Positions 61,905-64,000 of a stretch of DNA of 64,000 bases are shown piece after piece. The notes beneath the pieces are model-generated. The model had not been told where the DNA came from. It saw only the letters and a program-made list of their open reading frames with translations, and made no database searches. This DNA comes from G965200765 sp965203865 (GTDB taxonomy: Bacteria; Pseudomonadota; Gammaproteobacteria; Arenicellales; JAJDZL01). The stretch lies in the NCBI GenBank assembly GCA_965203865.1, contig OZ241916.1, forward strand, positions 3,038,001 through 3,102,000, read 5' to 3'. Position numbers and translations under genes: made by a program. Each line of letters starts with the position of its first letter. The stretch's first letter is position 1.

Positions 61905-63533
61905 TCATTCCTCCAGATAATCAGAACCTGCCCTCACTTCCAGGAGTGTAGGCCGTTTGCCGGACAATCCGACTTGAATTGAATTTCTCAGTCCTTCAAG
62001 ACTGTTCACAGTCTCGGCATGGCAGCCAAATCCTCGTGCGATTGTTATGAAATCCGGCATGTCGATGTCTACGCCAACTCGCGGAATATTCAGAGTGTCA
62101 AATGCATCGCGTATCTCGCCATAGCCATTGTTATGCCATAGCACAATTACTATTGGCAACTGATTCGCTACAGCAGTCGCCAGTTCCTGAATCGTAAACA
62201 AGAATCCGCCGTCGCCCACTACGCACACAACAGGTGAATCGGGTTTCCCCAGCTTCGCTCCTATTGCAGCCGGCAAGCCGTACCCAAGAGTTCCATAGCC
62301 CGTTGTGGATGTCAGGTATGTACGGGGCAATTGGGCCGGATAGTAAAAATTCCCGCTGTATACCATTTGTGTTGAATCCGCAGTTACGATTCCATGGTCT
62401 GGCAGAACATCGCGAATTACATCCCAAACCAGTGCATGCTGCCTTGAATCTCGAAACCAGTACGGAGATGTATTGGAAAGTATGTTTTCCACTTGTGCAG
62501 ATTGACTGCTTCGTCTGCTTTGAAGCTCCTCTCGATGCGGTTCTATAAATGCGAGCAGTTTTGCGAATGCATGCTTGGCATCGCCGACAATCGCCAAATC
62601 GGAACTTGTATTCTTGTTCGCCTGTTGCGGGTCTACATCTATTCGTATCACGGTGCCCGCAGGATTTACATCGCCGTCGTTGATCCAGATGTCTGTTTCG
62701 GAAATCTCTGTACCGATTGCCAGTACGACATCGGCTCGCTCAACCAGATCCATGACAGGCGAATGCAGCAAGTTCGCTCCCAGACAAAGCGGGTGATCGG
62801 CCGGAACAACTCCTTTCGCTGCAAACGACAGCACGACCGGTGCATTGAATGCATCAACAAATTGTCTTGCTTCCGCCGTAGCGTTAATGCACCCGCCTCC
62901 CAAAAGAACAACTGGATTTTTTGCTTCCAGCAAAATTCTTGCTGCATCGTGAAGCTGTCCCTCCGGTGCCTGTGGCGGAGACAGTCGGGGCAATGGGTTA
63001 GGCCCCCACTCGACCGGCTTGTCAATCAGGTCAATGGGGATTTGAATATGAACAGGTCTTGGTCGTCCAGAGTCGAATACTGCGAGTGCGCGTGCAAGTG
63101 TCTCCGGAAATGCTTCAACGTCTAAAAGCGTATGGCTAAACGCCGTGAATTGCTCGGCAAGTCTCTGCTGATTTGGCAGTTCATGCAAATCCCCTTCGCC
63201 TTTTCCAAGACTGGACGACTTGTTGACACTTGATATTGCCAGAACGGGTACCGAGTCGGAGTAGGATTGTGACAGGGGAGTTGCGGCATTGGTAACCCCC
63301 GGCCCGGTAATCAGGCAGCAAACTCCGAATTTTCCAGTAGCCCGAGCGTAGCCGTCTGCCATAAATCCTGCGGACTGCTCATGACGAGGGGTAATGTGGC
63401 GAATTCCGGAGAATGCAATTCCCTGATAGAATCCCACAGTGTGAACACCCGGGATTCCGAATATAAATTCAGTACCGTAGCTTTCCAAAAGTTGGATTAC
63501 TCGAGTACCGCACGGTTGCAACAATGAATTCAT
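61905..63533 (-). CDS. ThDP-dependent decarboxylase, 5-guanidino-2-oxopentanoate decarboxylase-like
   Basis: 542 residues from ATG at 63533 with GGAAG 9 bases upstream (the frame opens at 63611). The three thiamine diphosphate enzyme domains are present: N-terminal with catalytic Glu in PRHEQSAGFMADGYARATGK, a central domain (LGGGCINA), and C-terminal ThDP/metal motif VGDGGFLFTIQELATAVANQLP with NNGYGEI. The overall pattern fits the AruI group acting in arginine transamination or related 2-oxoacid breakdown; an acetolactate synthase-like function is the alternative. It is 19 bases after an MFS gene. Confidence 0.82.
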   Translation of the reverse strand: MNSLLQPCGTRVIQLLESYGTEFIFGIPGVHTVGFYQGIAFSGIRHITPRHEQSAGFMADGYARATGKFGVCCLITGPGVTNAATPLSQSYSDSVPVLAISSVNKSSSLGKGEGDLHELPNQQRLAEQFTAFSHTLLDVEAFPETLARALAVFDSGRPRPVHIQIPIDLIDKPVEWGPNPLPRLSPPQAPEGQLHDAARILLEAKNPVVLLGGGCINATAEARQFVDAFNAPVVLSFAAKGVVPADHPLCLGANLLHSPVMDLVERADVVLAIGTEISETDIWINDGDVNPAGTVIRIDVDPQQANKNTSSDLAIVGDAKHAFAKLLAFIEPHREELQSRRSSQSAQVENILSNTSPYWFRDSRQHALVWDVIRDVLPDHGIVTADSTQMVYSGNFYYPAQLPRTYLTSTTGYGTLGYGLPAAIGAKLGKPDSPVVCVVGDGGFLFTIQELATAVANQLPIVIVLWHNNGYGEIRDAFDTLNIPRVGVDIDMPDFITIARGFGCHAETVNSLEGLRNSIQVGLSGKRPTLLEVRAGSDYLEE

Positions 63534-63552
63534 AGCAACTTCCATAAAATAC

Positions 63553-64000
63553 TTATTTACCAGATTGTACAGAGGGAAAATATTTTTGCTTGAGTGTGGC
63601 AGGCCGAACAAGCGTTAACAAAGTTAGTAAAGATATGACTCCTGCCCCCCAGAAAATGGAATATGGGTCGCCCAGGTCCAGAAGAAACCCGAATAGTGGC
63701 GGACCCAGAATTCCACCCGCGCTAAAGCCTGTTGTAACAATTCCGAAAATTTTTCCCATGTCTTTTGGAGATCCTAGCGAGCTAATGATAATGTCTCTGG
63801 AAGGCGTGATGAAACCTTCAAAGAAACCAGCGATAATCATTGGTACCACAAGAACAATTAGCGGCATTGGTACAAAAGCGATGAAAAACATGCAAGATGC
63901 GACCCCGACCATACAGGTCGCAACAACCAGTTCATGTCGCTTCCACCGGTCAGCTATGTATCCTGCTCCCAGTATTCCGAATGCGACTGCGACCAGAAAA
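63553..64000 (-). CDS. MFS transporter, C-terminal part (5' end beyond window edge)
   Basis: 148 residues are visible, read from the right edge without an upstream start in the window. The chain shows the loop ADRWKRHE between helices and four to five membrane helices with FEGFITPSRDIIISSLG and MGKIFGIVTTGFSAGGILGPP, as in the second half of 12-helix MFS carriers. Substrate unknown. It lies just upstream of the decarboxylase gene, suggesting uptake of its substrate precursor. Confidence 0.8.
   Translation of the reverse strand, partial: FLVAVAFGILGAGYIADRWKRHELVVATCMVGVASCMFFIAFVPMPLIVLVVPMIIAGFFEGFITPSRDIIISSLGSPKDMGKIFGIVTTGFSAGGILGPPLFGFLLDLGDPYSIFWGAGVISLLTLLTLVRPATLKQKYFPSVQSGK

Noticed and set aside
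1..64000. CRISPR arrays, tRNA or rRNA genes
   Set aside because: No regularly spaced direct repeats, no cloverleaf-like sequence with a TTCGA-type arm, and no rRNA-like stretch were noticed in the intergenic regions; a covariance-model search would be decisive.

Overview
The window looks like the chromosome of a proteobacterium, most likely a gammaproteobacterium-like lineage. This rests on gene neighbourhoods read from the sequence (pdxA-rsmA, rph-rdgB, glnA followed by ntrC, glyQ/glyS near plsC, metK-ahcY, a DUF465/YdcH gene) and on the protein families. No 16S rRNA or other phylogenetic marker RNA is present, so the placement is an inference. Base composition by eye is about 46-47% G+C in the core genes and clearly lower (about 32-42%) in the defence genes. 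No tRNA, rRNA or CRISPR array was found.

Layout. (1) 1-1040: the 5' part of an unknown exported protein leaving the left edge, with an 11-bp poly-C tract upstream. (2) 13484 down to 1496, all on the minus strand: dctP, a PPOX-type flavoprotein, dctQ, dctM, lutA, lutB (TRAP uptake of a carboxylate plus lactate oxidation, without lutC), then yejA-yejB-yejE-yejF (oligopeptide/microcin C-type ABC importer). (3) 13765-21058: a DUF2306 membrane protein, moaA, a stand-alone ScoMcrA-type head domain protein, moaB, a CDGSH Fe-S protein, pdxA-rsmA, an exported unknown and acetoacetyl-CoA synthetase. (4) 21062-22338: a TnpB element bounded by a perfect 23-bp terminal inverted repeat and an 8-bp target duplication. 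(5) 22331-34979: an enolase-superfamily enzyme, sdhB, a GlcD-type FAD oxidase, a thiolase-fold protein without the thiolase catalytic residues, an isochorismatase-like hydrolase, an N-formylglutamate amidohydrolase-like protein, sdhC-sdhD-sdhA, a two-subunit class I fumarase, rph-rdgB-gpmA. Together these cover succinate to malate and nucleotide/RNA housekeeping. (6) 35316-38448: a restriction-modification island (amino-methyltransferase, PD-(D/E)XK-like nuclease, D12-class adenine methyltransferase, Vsr nuclease). (7) 38528-44250: plsC, a MazG-like protein, a fused glycyl-tRNA synthetase (alpha and beta in one chain), and a PP-loop thiolation enzyme with a TusA-like partner. (8) 44357-50201: glnA behind a clear sigma-54 promoter with paired NtrC boxes, an ntrC locus whose receiver domain is broken while its AAA+ and HTH parts are intact, then metK-ahcY. 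(9) 50233-52208: DUF465, a small membrane protein, a ferredoxin-NADP reductase. (10) 52300-61806: a defence island made of a HEPN gene, an Xre/ImmA gene and a DUF4411 PIN-like gene, translationally coupled, facing a Mod - AbiJ-like - Res type III-like system. (11) 61905-64000: a ThDP-dependent decarboxylase and the end of an MFS transporter.

The most unusual items are the TnpB gene inside a DDE-style element, the receiver-specific decay of ntrC next to an intact sigma-54 glnA promoter, the GlyQS fusion, the HEPN/ImmA/PIN module beside a three-gene type III-like system, an SdhA-like flavoprotein with Cys where the covalent-FAD His should be, and the lone ScoMcrA-type domain gene.
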